DNA of 64,000 nt from Aphanomyces cochlioides. Taxonomy: Eukaryota; Oomycota; Saprolegniomycetes; Saprolegniales; Verrucalvaceae. The DNA is taken from assembly GCA_019828595.1 (NCBI GenBank), contig JAHQRK010000021.1:62001-126000 (forward strand). The letters run 5' to 3'. The translations under genes and the position numbers were made by a program. Numbering within the stretch: the stretch's first letter is position 1; every line of letters begins with the position of its first letter. Of the stretch, positions 34,307 to 46,180 are shown one piece after another. Below the pieces are notes generated by a model, which had not been told where the DNA came from, made no database searches, and saw nothing but the letters and a program-made list of their open reading frames with translations.

Positions 34307-36190
34307 TTACATGACCAATTCGCAGTCCGACTCTGCTCGATGAATGATCTTTGCCGTTTTCGAGGATGAAGTCAATGTTGGACATGCTGTCTTGTTGATA
34401 ACGCACACGCATTGGGCATGCAATGTTTTGTACATCGGAAGGGCGCACTTTGGATTGTCCAGCTGAGGATTCATCCAGGATAGCAAGCTCAGTCGTATTT
34501 GCTGGTCCAAAGTTCCATCCGCTTTGTAGCATAAGACAAAGCAGTCGGCTGCTCGATGACTAAAGAGCGGAATACGCTTGTATCGTGGATTCACTTTGGC
34601 CAATTGATGCAGAGTTGCTCCTGTAGACCGCTTGGCTTGCTTTTCCATGGTCATCGAAAGAAGAATAAGTGCTTTCATGTCGTTGTACGTGTAATTGCTA
34701 ACTCGATGAAGCATATTGCGTGCACTAGTGGAGCGTACTCGACCTAATCGTTCACATGAGGCCAAGAAAATTTAATGAGGATCGACTGACTCGATTTAAG
34801 AGGTTTCAATGCAACGGCGAGTCGAGAATACATAAAAGGAAGTGCTCCATAGATTGACGTCAGAATCAGTGATGCTATTGGAGTAGCACATGTGAGGGCA
34901 AATTCATTACATGTTGTGATACCCGTGATAGCTTCAATGGCTTCGTTTTCCAGCGCACTAGGGACAAAAATGGACCACATTTGATAAAACAACCACATGA
35001 TAGGCGTTGTTCCTAGCATGCTGATAATCGGCCCGCTGTAAATGTACGCAGAGATCGACAAAAGGGCTGGATCGACGTCAGCGTAAGTCGCTTCCCATCA
35101 CCTCCACTTGACAACTGAGGAGAGGATTCGTAACCCAAGATAAGAATACCACACCTAAAAGTCAACCAAATGTCAGAATTGCAGAAGCTCGATTGACATA
35201 CGTATCGTGACATATACACACAGCCACTAGCATAGAGCAAGAGGTCTTGGAATTGCGTCACACGCATGAGACCCAAAGTTACATATCCTGCCCACCGTAG
35301 ATATCCACCACCATGGCCAAAGATACGAGAGGATCACTCAAAATTGCGTACGCTGGACCACCCACCACAACTTCGTAACGAGTGTAGTCGATGAAGATCC
35401 CCACGTGTCGTAAGTTTGACAATAATGTCTTGTAGTGGCGATAGTAGCGCGCCCAGAGCAAATATGAAATGTACCCGGCAAGCAAAGAACGGAAGCCAAA
35501 CTTGATCCAACACGACGTCGCGGTTTCATAGATTTGTGTGGCCGACCAGACTGTGTAATGCGTCACGCTTGTTTCTTCGATCCATATACATAATTCACTG
35601 AATGTCAAAGCGAGAATTCGATTGTGCTGGCATATTCGCCATGGCTTCATTTGGTTCCGATAGGTTTCGTTCGATGTTAAGAAGGTTGATAGAAAAGCTC
35701 GAATACCCTCGCCATAGTAAGGTGCCGCTAGATGCAATCCATCATTTTGATCGTCCTCAAGATCAATTTCAGGCTTACCTGGCATGCTTATCGTGTAATC
35801 GAGAACTTCGTCGTCTGGTATCTCACACGGCAAAACCCGATTCAAACGCATACCAAATGTATTGGTCGCAGTGTCTCGCCGACTGACGGCATTTGTGCCC
35901 ATGGTACTATTGTTGTAGAGTAGTTGGAAATATATCGTCGTCACATTGACATATTCTTCATACGAGTTCCACGTTGGCATGTATTCTGCCTCAACGCTTC
36001 CGGGAAGTGGTTCCGCCAGGTATGCCATGTACGGCTGGGGAGGACAAGTTCAACGTAAGTCGAGATTACCAGATGGCAAGTGGCATACCGTCGAAGTCAA
36101 GCTGAGGATGAACATGACATTGTACGCGATAGACCATCGAGTATACGACGCTACGGCTGTGATATGTCGAAGCTCATAGACCTTTGTCAT
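34307..36190 (-). pseudogene. Family copy P3, pseudogene
   Basis: Six exons are recognisable from ATG 36190 (MTKVYELRH) to the final VM-stop at 34307, with introns at the family positions. The reading frame is open through exon 2 and most of exon 3. A one-base deletion near 35287 shifts the frame inside the AMVVDIYGG segment. A CGA-to-TGA change (35098-35100) puts a stop in the conserved KWRRWE loop of exon 4. One VVVGDPAY glycine-aspartate motif has become VVVGGPAY. Exon 6 (starting RVRSTSARNML) is intact. It resembles P4 more than P1, P7 or P8, sharing GTNAVSRRDTATN and RVSNYTYNDMKAL. Confidence 0.88.
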
Positions 36191-36437
36191 GCAGGCCAGG
36201 TTCCTTAAAATCTAAATATAGCTGATCAGACACAGTTTACCCTTCCATTCGAGTCGAAAGCAATATTCGTGCGCAAAGATTGTGTTGTCTGCGTTAGCTA
36301 GCAGAAGGAGCATGAAAATATTGTAGGCTATAGGCAATTCACCTGTTGTTGATGAGTTCGTAAATGACTTCTTCGCCCCTCGACCCCACTTTGAACTTTT
36401 AAAGGGCAGCTACAGTATGGGGAACATAGCAAACCTT

Positions 36438-36602
36438 CAACATGCGAACCATAAGTCTGGGAGCCAAAGCAACGTAGGGACCAAACGCTATCCCGGCCAG
36501 CCTTTTAGGAACCAAAGCAGCGTCGGGACTGAACGCTTCTTGGGAACTAAAACAGCGTTGGGACTGAACGCAATCCCTGCCAACTTCTTGGGAACCAGGC
36601 AT
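36438..36602. repeat. Imperfect tandem repeat (minisatellite-like)
   Basis: About four degenerate units of 35-50 bp. Each begins GGGAACCAAAGCAGCG or a close variant, followed by T.GGGACTGAACGC. Unit lengths vary, so it is not a simple coding repeat. The open frame through it (36417-36632) is probably incidental. Confidence 0.7.
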
Positions 36603-36731
36603 GTGGAATGGCCGCACATTTATTACCCATAGAACAATCCAAGTCATGGGCTCAATGAACTACACGTCAAGGCTTCCGAGAGAGCCACAGGCGGATAATC
36701 ACAGCGCAGATTGTCTACAGCTTCTACCAGC

Positions 36732-37281
36732 TTATTCAGACGAAAACTTGGACACTTTGTCGCCCGATGGAGTCGTGTATTGGGAATATCCACGGCCGTT
36801 GTTGTAGTACGTCGACCCGTTCGAATTCCTACAACTTGTTTAGATGCCATAGTAAGACGAAGACAGCTTACGAGTAATAGTAGGAACCGTCGTTATTGGA
36901 GTAATGATAGCTCGTCGTGTTTGGTTGCGACGGCGCGGGCGAGTTGTAGCGGTTGACTTGCGAGTTGTAACCAGAGCTGTTGCATGATGGGGAAAGCCAA
37001 AATGTCATCGAAGCACGTGCGTTTCCCCCGTTGGACACTGGCAAAGCGAAGAGGTACTTCAATTCTGCGAGAGACGCCAAGATCCTTGGCACGTCAGCTG
37101 CACAATGCACTTTCTCTATCATCTTCAATGTTTGTCGACACTGACGTACGCACTCCGACCAGAACGAAGAATTCTTTCGTCTGTACCGGTTTGATAATTA
37201 TTTTCCAATTGTTGTGCTTGATGCAATATGGCGAATACCTCCTTCATCGCTGTGCACGCCTTCTCCAATAAGGCTTGAAAT
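36732..37281 (-). pseudogene. Remnant of a Cys-containing, Ser/Tyr/Asn-rich protein gene, probably secreted, frameshifted
   Basis: The minus strand shows two coding-like blocks in different frames. The first, around 37275-37175, reads QALLEKACTAMKEVFAIL and YQTGTDE. About one base is missing near 37170, after which the next frame reads NSSFWSECVRQCRQTLK and KVHCAADVPRILASL. An in-phase 43-nt intron (36871-36829) links a low-complexity tail (YNSPAPSQPNTTSYHYS) to the final exon NGRGYSQYTTPSGDK, ending at TAA 36732. A further intron of 81 nt is possible near 36970. No start codon or signal peptide was found upstream. The Cys spacing and tail suggest a secreted oomycete protein, possibly elicitin-like, but I cannot place it. 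Confidence 0.45.
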
Positions 37282-38072
37282 CGACGTTACTACGTTACGA
37301 GAACCCCTCCTACTTTTGCTAGACAAGGGACAGTACCTCAATGGGAATCATCGTAAGTGACGTTCGATTCGCCTGAACTCCTAGTTGAGTTTGCCATTGT
37401 TTTATGAATCATATTGACTTCACTGAAGTAGAGCGCATAAAGGTTGACAAGTCCAATTTGATTGCACACTGCACACGGTTAAAACGCAGAGATGGTCGAG
37501 GTGCAGGCTTCACGTGTACACCAACGAGGAATCGTGTCGCTATTTGATTCCTCTGGAGAGGTAAAAATTCGTTCACTGACTCACCCCCCCCCGCGAGGAT
37601 GCTGAAAAGGGGTCGTCGTTTTCTTCGTAGAGCAGATAAAAATACTTGATCGCAATGCATTTCTCTTGAATGTCCGCCTAAACCATTTCAATGTTGGCCA
37701 TTCACTGCAACAATTCAAAAGCAAGGAGATCAATGACCGAATTCAAACATCTAATGCAATTGCGACGATAAATTGCCCATTCGTACCTCTGCAGGAGAGT
37801 GAAGCGTTTCGCTGGGCTCCATGGAACCTGTGCAGTCTGCAAGATTTCCAGCCTCTATGTAGTAGAAGAGGCAAACCGTAGGGATGCGTATGCTGTAGTA
37901 CTCAGTATAGTTGATCCTATTCACTCGATAGTTAATTACTTCCAGATTTCGAGGAGCTTGTACGAACAAACCATTCTGAACTTGATGGCTTGGTGAAAAC
38001 GTTGACGAAAAATACACTAAAGTAACGATCCTAACGGATAGAACATTCAACGAGGCCGAGAGGACCTTGTTC
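37282..38072. other. Gap without a confident gene
   Basis: About 790 bp between the secreted-protein remnant and family copy P4. It includes a C-rich run (about 37586-37596). No family motif is found. Confidence 0.4.
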
Positions 38073-39684
38073 ATGACCAAGGTCCATGAAGTTCGACGAC
38101 TCACTGCAATCGCCTCTTGCACTCGCTGGTCAATGGCCTACAATGTCATCTGTGCTTTCAACTTGGCTTCGACGGTACGTCGTATTTTGACTGATGGCTC
38201 ATCTCAACGGAATATTTTTTCTGTAGCCCTTCGTATCTCGCTGAGCCTAGGCCGGGGGGAGTGAAAGAAAACTTCTTCCAACATGGAGCTCATACGATGA
38301 ATATGTCCACGTGACAACAAACTATTTCCAACAGCTTTAAAACAACAGCACCATGGGGACAAACACCGTCAGCCTGCGTGACACTGCGACCAACTCATTT
38401 GGAATGCGCATGACTATGGCTCTACCGTTTGAAATCCCCGACGACGATGTGTTTGACATCCCAATACGCATGCCAGGTAATTTCTCGCCCCAGCTTACCG
38501 AGCTCTGTACTTTTAGCGGCTCCCTTCTTTGGTGATGGAATTCGAGCTTTAGTATCGACCTTCCTTACATCCAATGAAACACACCGAGATCAGATAAAGA
38601 CGTGGAGAATATGCCAACACAACTGCATGCTCACCCTGACGTACAGTGAGCTGTGTTTATAGATCGAGTAGACCGACTCGACGCAATACACAATCTGGGT
38701 TGCCACGCACATCTACGAAACAGTTGCCTCGTGGTGGATCAAATTTGGTCTCAGAACTTTACTTGCTGCATACATCTTATATCAACTCTGGGTGCGCTAC
38801 TATCGCCATTGCAAGATCTTGCTATCCAACTTACGACGTTTCTCCCCAGAATACACACGCTATGAAGTTGTGGTGTGCGATCCAGCGTATGCAATTTTGA
38901 GCGATCTAGTCGTGTCGCTAGCTATGGTTGCCGATATCTTTGGAGGCTCTGGCTATGTTACATTGGGCCTCATTCGCGTGACGCAGTTCCAAGACCTTTG
39001 GTTGCATGCAAATGGTTGCCTCTATATGTCGCGATATGTAAAACCCTTGGTCATCCGCACGGCTGAAAATTTTCATGAGATTTGGTTTTCTTATCTCAGC
39101 TTGCACATTCTCTCTTCAGTTGTCAAGTGGAGGCGATGGGAGGCTACGTTTGCCCCCGTTGATCCTGCACTACTGGCTGTCACTGCCTACGTATATAGCG
39201 GGCCCATCATTAGCGTCATGGGTATAACACCGGTCATGTGGTTGTTCTACCAAATGTGGTCTCTATTTCTACCTGATTCACAAAAATATCAAGCGGCAGA
39301 AGGCATCACATGTACAAAATCTTGCGAAGACTTCGTCCTCATATCTTTCATGTGTTGTAGCTGCGTGTATAATGACGTCAATTTTTGGAGCGCTTCCTTT
39401 GATATATTCTCGACTCTCCATGGTGCTGCAATCTCAAAAATCGAGTACATGCTTCAATTTGTTGTTAAGACTCCTCATGAAAATTTCTAGATCGAGTACG
39501 TTCAATGAGCTCCCGCGGCGCCATTCAACGAGTTAGCAATTACACGTACAACGACATGAAAGCGCTTATCCTTCTCTCCATGACGATGCAAAAGCAAGCC
39601 AAGCGTTCGACGGGAGCAACTCTGCATCAACTGTACAAAGTCAACCCACGATACAAACGGATTCCGCTCTTTAGTCATCGAGGA
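38073..39684 (+). pseudogene. Family copy P4, pseudogene truncated in exon 6
   Basis: Begins at ATG 38073 (MTKVHEVRRLTAIASC). Defects: about five bases lost at the start of exon 2 (near 38231), TAA at 38338-38340 (Tyr codon lost), and TAG at 38660-38662 and 38669-38671 in the SELCL segment. Exon 4 and the intron boundaries are still readable (VDPALLAVTAYVYSGP). The copy stops abruptly in exon 6 after IPLFSHR (39684). What follows is a different stretch leading into relic P5, so the last 75 or so codons are missing. Overall it is closest to P3. Confidence 0.87.
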
Positions 39685-39749
39685 GTAAGAAATGAGAAAT
39701 CCCCTGGAATGCGATATTCTGATGACGTCATGGGTGCTTCTTGTTGACC

Positions 39750-40703
39750 CGACAAGCGCGCTCATCTTGAAACAAAATGCAAGCACTACTCATACAACGA
39801 CTTGAAAGCTTTTCCAATCCTCACATTGAACGTCCGAAGCATGTAATCGGAGGTGTGACAGAGCATGAGCAAGAATGAAGAAGATACAGTCCAAGCTGCA
39901 GCGAGGAGAGCGCGATTCCGCAGATTCGGAGCATGCGGCCAACGACGGAGGCCAGAACGCTACATGAGAATTTGACCAATACCGAAGAGTTTCGAGTGGA
40001 AAATGCAAGAGGAACGCGGGTGTATGACCCCGAGGTCATCTGCTTCATCGTTGTGAAGTAACCAAGTCCAAGACTGCGTGTTTGGAGCGGCCGACCGACT
40101 TTATTTGCGGCGGCGTGATCCTGTGTTTGGTTGTCGTACCCACCGCGTACCGACAACACCCCCCTGTACTGTTTCCCTTGCCAATAGCCCTTCACCGCGC
40201 GGCGGCGCACGTCTTTTTGGGCCAAAGACACCCCACCTCCCCCATCGTTTTCATCTTGTGCCACCCTACGACTTGCAACCGTCGGGTTCGTTCGTTGACT
40301 CCTGTGCACCACAATACTACAAGTCGAAAATCTCACAAAGAGCTTTTGACCGACAATTTCTTGGCGAGTGTGAGTTTCCTTCCGCACTCATCCCCCCTAC
40401 CACAGAGGCTTTTTGCACAGTTTATACTATAAGAACCGAAGGCGTCGAAAATTATAATTGATCAGCCATCGATCTGCAGACTGTAATCTGATGGCAGCCT
40501 CGACCTCCAAGTTCGATTGAGCTGCTTATGTGGATGGATCCACTTCTCAACGAGCCTAAACATGCAATTATTCCCAAGTGCACCACAATACATCCTCGCA
40601 GCGCATGTATCAACAATTCCAATGGCTGTACAAGATTGATAGCCAGGGGCAAGACAACTCAGAGTATACATGTTGCAGAGTCCAAATGTCAATGGGTCAT
40701 GTG
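39750..40703 (+). pseudogene. Family relic P5: exon 6 only, split by a GC-rich insert of about 560 bp
   Basis: The first piece (about 39750-39854) reads KHYSYNDLKAFPILTLNV, the beginning of family exon 6. The second (about 40415-40703) resumes at the matching point: nucleotides like CACGCTTTATACCATAAGAACC, then ISHRSADC, LDLQVRLS, and AESKCQWVM with its TGA at the end. Several frameshifts lie within. Between them, about 39855-40412 is foreign and noticeably richer in G and C. I find no family similarity or transposon ends in the insert. No exons 1-5 are present, although P4 lies immediately upstream and lacks exactly the 3' end. Confidence 0.65.
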
Positions 40704-41207
40704 AGAAGCAGAGCAATGCAGATTCGCCGCCTGGGGATGGCCACGTAATACTTAACTTGGGTTTCAAGTTGATGGCCAGTCAGAAAAGAATTCAGCAATC
40801 TCTTGGCAATCATGAGATTGTCCGTCGATGAAGTTTTGTGCCCTTCTGAATCACATTTACGATTTCTTATCTTGGTAATGCTGGTCTTTCGTAGCATTTT
40901 TCTTGACTCCTGGCTTCTGAAACATTGTCAGTTCAGTTCGCCAAGTCGACAGAATTCGTCGTTTCACTCAACCACGTTGGAAAACGTAATCGTCTTGAAC
41001 TTATTGCTTGAAAACTATTAAAATATTCTGCACCTCGATGAGGACTACAGGACGATCTTGAGAATTTCACCACTCGTAACATCCTTTAAATCCTTTTGTT
41101 CTGCTATGATGAGCCTTGAAAAGATAAGGCGGAGCAGTCGTGGGAAACGCCAGCTCGATGTAGACTTCAAAAATAGCAAGTAACAGCTATTCCAAGCGCA
41201 TGTCTAC
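40704..41207. other. Gap between family relic P5 and copy P6
   Basis: About 500 bp with no recognisable exon or repeat. Confidence 0.4.
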
Positions 41208-43160
41208 ATGACGAAGGTTAATGAGATCCGATGCACCTCGGCTACAGCTTCGTGCACTCGCTGGTCGATTGCGTACATCATATTTGTACTCAATTTAGCT
41301 ACGACGGTAAGCAATAGATGCACTGGATGAAGAGTCTTACAGTCCTACAGCCATTCATGGGATACCTTGCAGAACCTCGTCCTGGGGGAATCACAACCGA
41401 CCACCTTCCACCTTGGACGTCGTTTGATGAATTCGTCAACGTGACTGCGACGTACCTCCAACAGCTCTACAACAACGAGATGATGGATATGGATGCCGTC
41501 GAGCGGCGAGACATGGTATGCGACGGAATATGACTTTAGCTTATGAAATGCCCGCTGAAAATATATTTGATCATCTTATCAGTATGCCAGGTAATTCTTT
41601 GCTCTCCTCTCACTCTAAGGATAACATGTGTCTTAGCATCAATGCTGTATGGGAAAGCCATGCGTGATTTTGTGGCTGCATTCTTGACAGCAAACGAAAC
41701 CAGCCGCAATTTACTAAAGCCATGGCGAATTTGCCAACATGATCGCATTCTATCAATGACGTACAGTGAACTGTGTCTATGGATGGTCGAAGAATCAGAA
41801 CCAAATCAATACACAGTGTGGACCGCTGTTGGTTTAGTCGAATCATTCATTACCTCGTGGCTCAAGTTTGTGTATCGATGTTTCTTGCCTCATATGTCGT
41901 CTATATCCTCTGGAATCGATACTACCGTCACTACATTCCACTTTTGTCCAACTTGGACTCGCCCCCGACTACGTTCGGTACGAAATCGTAGTGGGCGATC
42001 CAGCGTATGCAATTTTGAGCAATCCAATTGTAACATTTGGGATGGTTGTGGACAATTGGTGGGGCATGGGCTATGTTACTCTGGCCACTCATTCGTGTGA
42101 GTCAATTCCAAGACATGTTTTTGTATGTGAGTGGTTGTATTTATCTGTCCCGATATGTATTCAAACTTTATTTGCCCCTGACTAATTTGGGGTTGTTAGG
42201 TCTGGCTAGCCTACCTCGGAATGCGCGTACTCTCGTCACTGGTCAAATGGCGGCGGTGGGAAGCTTCATTTGCGCCAGTGGATCCAGCATTCCTAGCCGT
42301 GTGTGCTTACGTGTACAGCGACCCTATTACGACGCTCATGTTGACAACAAGCATGGTGTATCAATCATATGAAATGGCTGGGTTGTTTCTACCTCCAGAG
42401 CTGGAAAATCAAGCGATTGAAGGCATTACAGGTTCATATCTGCTGACCTTGTGCTAAAATTTACAGTTTCGAGTACGTCCATTCTCATGGCTATACTCCC
42501 ATTCATTTACTCGAGTTTGGCAGCTGTATGGGCTCGCAAAACAACAAGTAAGCAAAATAGTTTCTATTTATGCTGATCAACGGCGATGGTATAGATCGCG
42601 TCCATCCTCTCACGTCTTCACAGTCAATGAGAAAGTCGGTGAGCGACTACTCGTACAACGACATGAAAGCACTCCTTTTGCTCGCTTTAACGATGAAGAA
42701 GCAAGCCAAACGTGCAACGGGAGCTGTGCTTCATGAATTATACCAAGACAGCCCACGATACCGCAGCATTCCACTGTTTAACCATCGAGCTGCCGATTGT
42801 TTTATCTTGTGTTACAAAGCCGACGGAGGTGTAGACCGGCAAGCCCGCCTTAGCTTGCTTTCATGGCTTGATCCGCAGCTTGACGATGCCAAATTTGGCA
42901 TTCGCGAGTGCACATCGCTGCACTTTCAATGCGTTTGTATCGTCAATAACGAAGGCTGCCCAAGCTTCATGCCAGTTTCGAAGTCAGCGAAATGCATTCA
43001 TGCAGGCGATTCGCATTGTCAATGGGTCATGTCACGAGTACAATTTAAACTAACTGTCTATGATGGAAAGTTTGGCGTTTCAATGACGCAAGCGAAGGCC
43101 CACATGTGGGACTATCACATAGAGGGGCGAGTTACTCGAAATAGTGACAAGAATTGGTAG
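41208..43160 (+). pseudogene. Family copy P6, pseudogene with a lost stop codon
   Basis: Starts at ATG 41208 (MTKVNEIRC). Six exons can be followed. A 16-19-bp deletion near 41515 removes the segment ending in TNTF and shifts the frame. One base is lost near 41887, a few bases near 41953, and one is gained near 42091, all in exon 3. Exons 4-6 are nearly clean. The normal terminal codon after CQWVM is TCA (43032-43034) instead of TGA, so the frame runs on for 38 more residues to 43160. The accumulation of separate indels indicates long loss of constraint. Confidence 0.87.
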
Positions 43161-44133
43161 GAGGCTCCATTCAATTATGCCGAAGATATCCTCGATCAAA
43201 CGTGTTGTCTTGTGATATACACTTGATGAAGGTGACAAGAAAAAAATTCGTCCCAGGTGGCTGTCATGAATCTGTGTTGAAAAAGTCTGACAGTTATTCC
43301 CCACCACACTTGCCAACATGAAAATATTGTGTCTGGCTTACCTTTTACCCCAGCTACACTGATAGCAACATTAGTGTCACTCGATGCATTTTTGAAAGAC
43401 CACTGGAAAGGTGACAAGCATCACATTCTTCCATGTCGATTCATTCGTTGGGCGATTCTCGAGATTTATGTACATGCCTGTCGCATGAAAATATACACAA
43501 ATCCCTTTTTGATGCACGTTGGGGGCTCCCTCCTCCGAGTTATCGCCTGCAGAAATTTTTTCACTCCACCTCCGCTTCGCGCAATTTTCTGGGCGGATGT
43601 ATGACGTCGTCCGCGCAGTTTAAGGCTTCGCAATCGCTGCTGGAATGAGAAAACCTAAAATCTGAACAGAAACTTGAATAAAACCTTAGAAAAAACAGTA
43701 AAAACCTGTGACCAGCACCCGTGACCTGACGCGAACCTGACCTGTAAAGGATTCTTCCAGGAAGGTAGCTCCTTGCTCGAGGATGTATTACCAAATTCAT
43801 TGGAAATCGACACTCTTTGTAACCCAACGCTGCATTCCATCAGAAAATGATTTAATGGCTTACATTCTCTAGCTAATGGCTTGGAATCCAATGATGTGCT
43901 AGCTTGTAAGCTGAAGCAGACTTCACCTTTACTGAAAACCAAGTACTGCTAGCTTGCTCTGAATCATGCATGCCAAGTTTTGACAATTTTTCGTGACTTC
44001 TTGATCGCATTCAAACGAAATAGCACTACTTCCAAGATATAGGAATTTGACTTGCTCGATAGTCCAACAAAATGCCTTCGATTATCAAAATTGCAAGGCT
44101 CCAATGGTCGTAGTAGGCCAGGAAGGATTTGAG
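43161..44133. other. Gap left of the palindrome
   Basis: Nearly 1 kb with no confident gene, up to the outer boundary of the left palindrome arm. Short overlapping frames on both strands lack motifs. Confidence 0.45.
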
Positions 44134-44304
44134 CCCATGAAAAAGGCAAAGAAGTTGCCGATATAACAAGAAGAGTTACGTTTTCCTTCGTCGACTAGCC
44201 GATATAATTGTGTCTGTCAACTCAGCTTGGAAGTTGGCGGGATGTAGAGAGATATGCATTACTTTTTCGTAGACTTATTTCTTCAATTCAATTGAAACAG
44301 GGTT

Positions 44305-46180
44305 TTACATGACCCACTGGCACTTGGAGTCCGCTACATGAATACATTGACGAGTCTTGGCGGAGGCCTTGAAAGTTTCGCAGCCTTCTTTATCGATGAC
44401 GCAAACGCAACGGGAATGTGCTGACGAACACATTGGAATAGCGAGATCAGGATCATTTTCTAGTCGATCCAAGCACGAGAGTAAACTCAATCGAACTTGC
44501 ATATCTAGTTCGCCGTCGATGTTGTAACATAAGACAAAACAATCGGCAGCTCGATGGCTAATTAACGGCAATTTGCGATAGCGTGGATTCTTGTAATATA
44601 AAGCGTGCAGTGAGCCTCCGATTGATTCCTTTGGGAATCTTCTCACAGTCAAAGTAAGGAAAAACAGCGCTTTCAAGTCGTTGAATGAAAAATTGCTCAC
44701 CTTTTGCCTAATAACGATGGAGTTTGTTACGTCTACGCGGTCTACAAAATATCATTTCAAACAAAATCCATGTTACCGACGACAACTTACTGCGTTTGCG
44801 TTGACTCCACGCCAAAGATGCATGTGAAAGTGGAATAGGTAGAGTTGCCGTGAGATAAGCCACCAGCAATGAAGCTGCTTGATTTGTAAGATAAATAGTA
44901 GTTGGAATACTTTGATTTACCTGAGAAAGACTCGACAGCTTGATTGTCAAGCTCGGCCGACTGGAAAAAACAACCAAAGGTGTAGAAAGTCCAAACAATG
45001 GGTGTTGAGCACATCAGAGTCATGAGGGGTCCGCATTGAAAGTATGTTGCAATGGCGATAAAAGCTGGGTCGATCGCGGCATAAAATTTTTCCCATCGAC
45101 GTCGTTTGGCCACAAAAGAGAGAACCTGTGCTCCGTAGTAGGATACCCATATCTACAACGCTTGTCATCCGGTCATGCAAGCCAATAAATACTTACAAAT
45201 CGTGCGAGGTACATACAACCGCAGACGTACACCCAGGCGTCATGGAATTGAGTCACGCGCATAATTGCAAGAATAATATACCCTGTACCCCAAAGGCCAT
45301 CTAGGGCCGTTAAAAATACCAGGACCGGTTCGCTTAAAATTGCATACAAGGGATCTCCAACCACAATTTCATACCGATCGTACTTGGGATCAAGTCCAAG
45401 ATGACGCAAATTGGTCAAGAGTGGAATGTAATGGCGGTAGTATCGAGTCCAGAGCACGTAAGATAAATAACTTGCAACAAAACATCGATAGGCAAACTTG
45501 GCCCAACAAGATTCTGGGGACTCACGTACAATGGCTGCCCCCCAAACGATATACTGATTCGGCTCAGTGTCGCTCAATATCCAGAGACACAATTCGCCGT
45601 ACGTGAACGACATCAGGCGCTCGTGTTGACACATGCGCCACGGTTGCATTTCATTCCGCAGTGTCTCGTTGGACGCAAGAAAGTTTGTGACAAATTCACG
45701 TACGCCGTTGCTGTACAGCGCCGCCCCTATTGTTGTTTTATTAACTGAGGTAGACGAGGCAGGAGTACCTGGCATTCTGATGTAGTAGCCAAAGGCTTTG
45801 TTGCTGGGAACTTCAGATGGCAGTATCATGGAATACCTGAGCGCAAACGAATTGGTAGCAATGTCATGGGCACTGATAGAATACACGTCCACAGTCATAT
45901 TGTTGTAAATCCTTTGAAGAAACGTTGCTGTCCCATTAACGTATTCATCAAACGAGTCCCACGACGGAAAGTTGCTTGCTTCAACGCCACCAGGTCGAGG
46001 CTCAGTGAGGTAGGCCGTGAAAGGCTAAATTTGATGGATCAGAAGACCCGTCAAAGGCAATAAAGGGCTACATACCGTTGAAACCAAGTTGACTGCAAAG
46101 AAGACATTGTAAGCGATCGACCAGCGAGAAAACGTAGTTGATCTTGCGACTGGTTGACGAAATTCTTCGACTTTAGTCAT
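44305..46180 (-). CDS. Family copy P7: polytopic membrane protein, 547 aa, intact, left arm
   Basis: Exons on the minus strand: 46180-46076, 46024-45769, 45726-45197, 45152-44921, 44874-44791 and 44741-44305. All are in phase with GT-AG introns, and exons 2-4 are 256, 530 and 232 nt as in P1. The protein begins MTKVEEFRQPVARS and has the family layout: an N-terminal helix, a long loop with NGTATF, NNMTVD and SNETLR glycosylation sites and MCQHERL, about five further helices, the signature RYEIVVGDPLYAILSEPV, and a C-terminal domain ending SKCQWVM. It is one of two tandem genes in the arm, 1,157 bp downstream of P8 in the same orientation. An identical copy lies in the right arm. Function unknown. 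Confidence 0.88.

Noticed and set aside
39821..40387. 188-codon minus-strand frame across the P5 insert
   Set aside because: It crosses the boundary between family exon 6 and the foreign insert and has no recognisable motif, so it is probably an accident of the GC-rich stretch.
43018..43034. C-terminal CQWVM as a prenylation (CaaX) signal
   Set aside because: The Cys is five residues from the end, not four, so it does not fit the motif.
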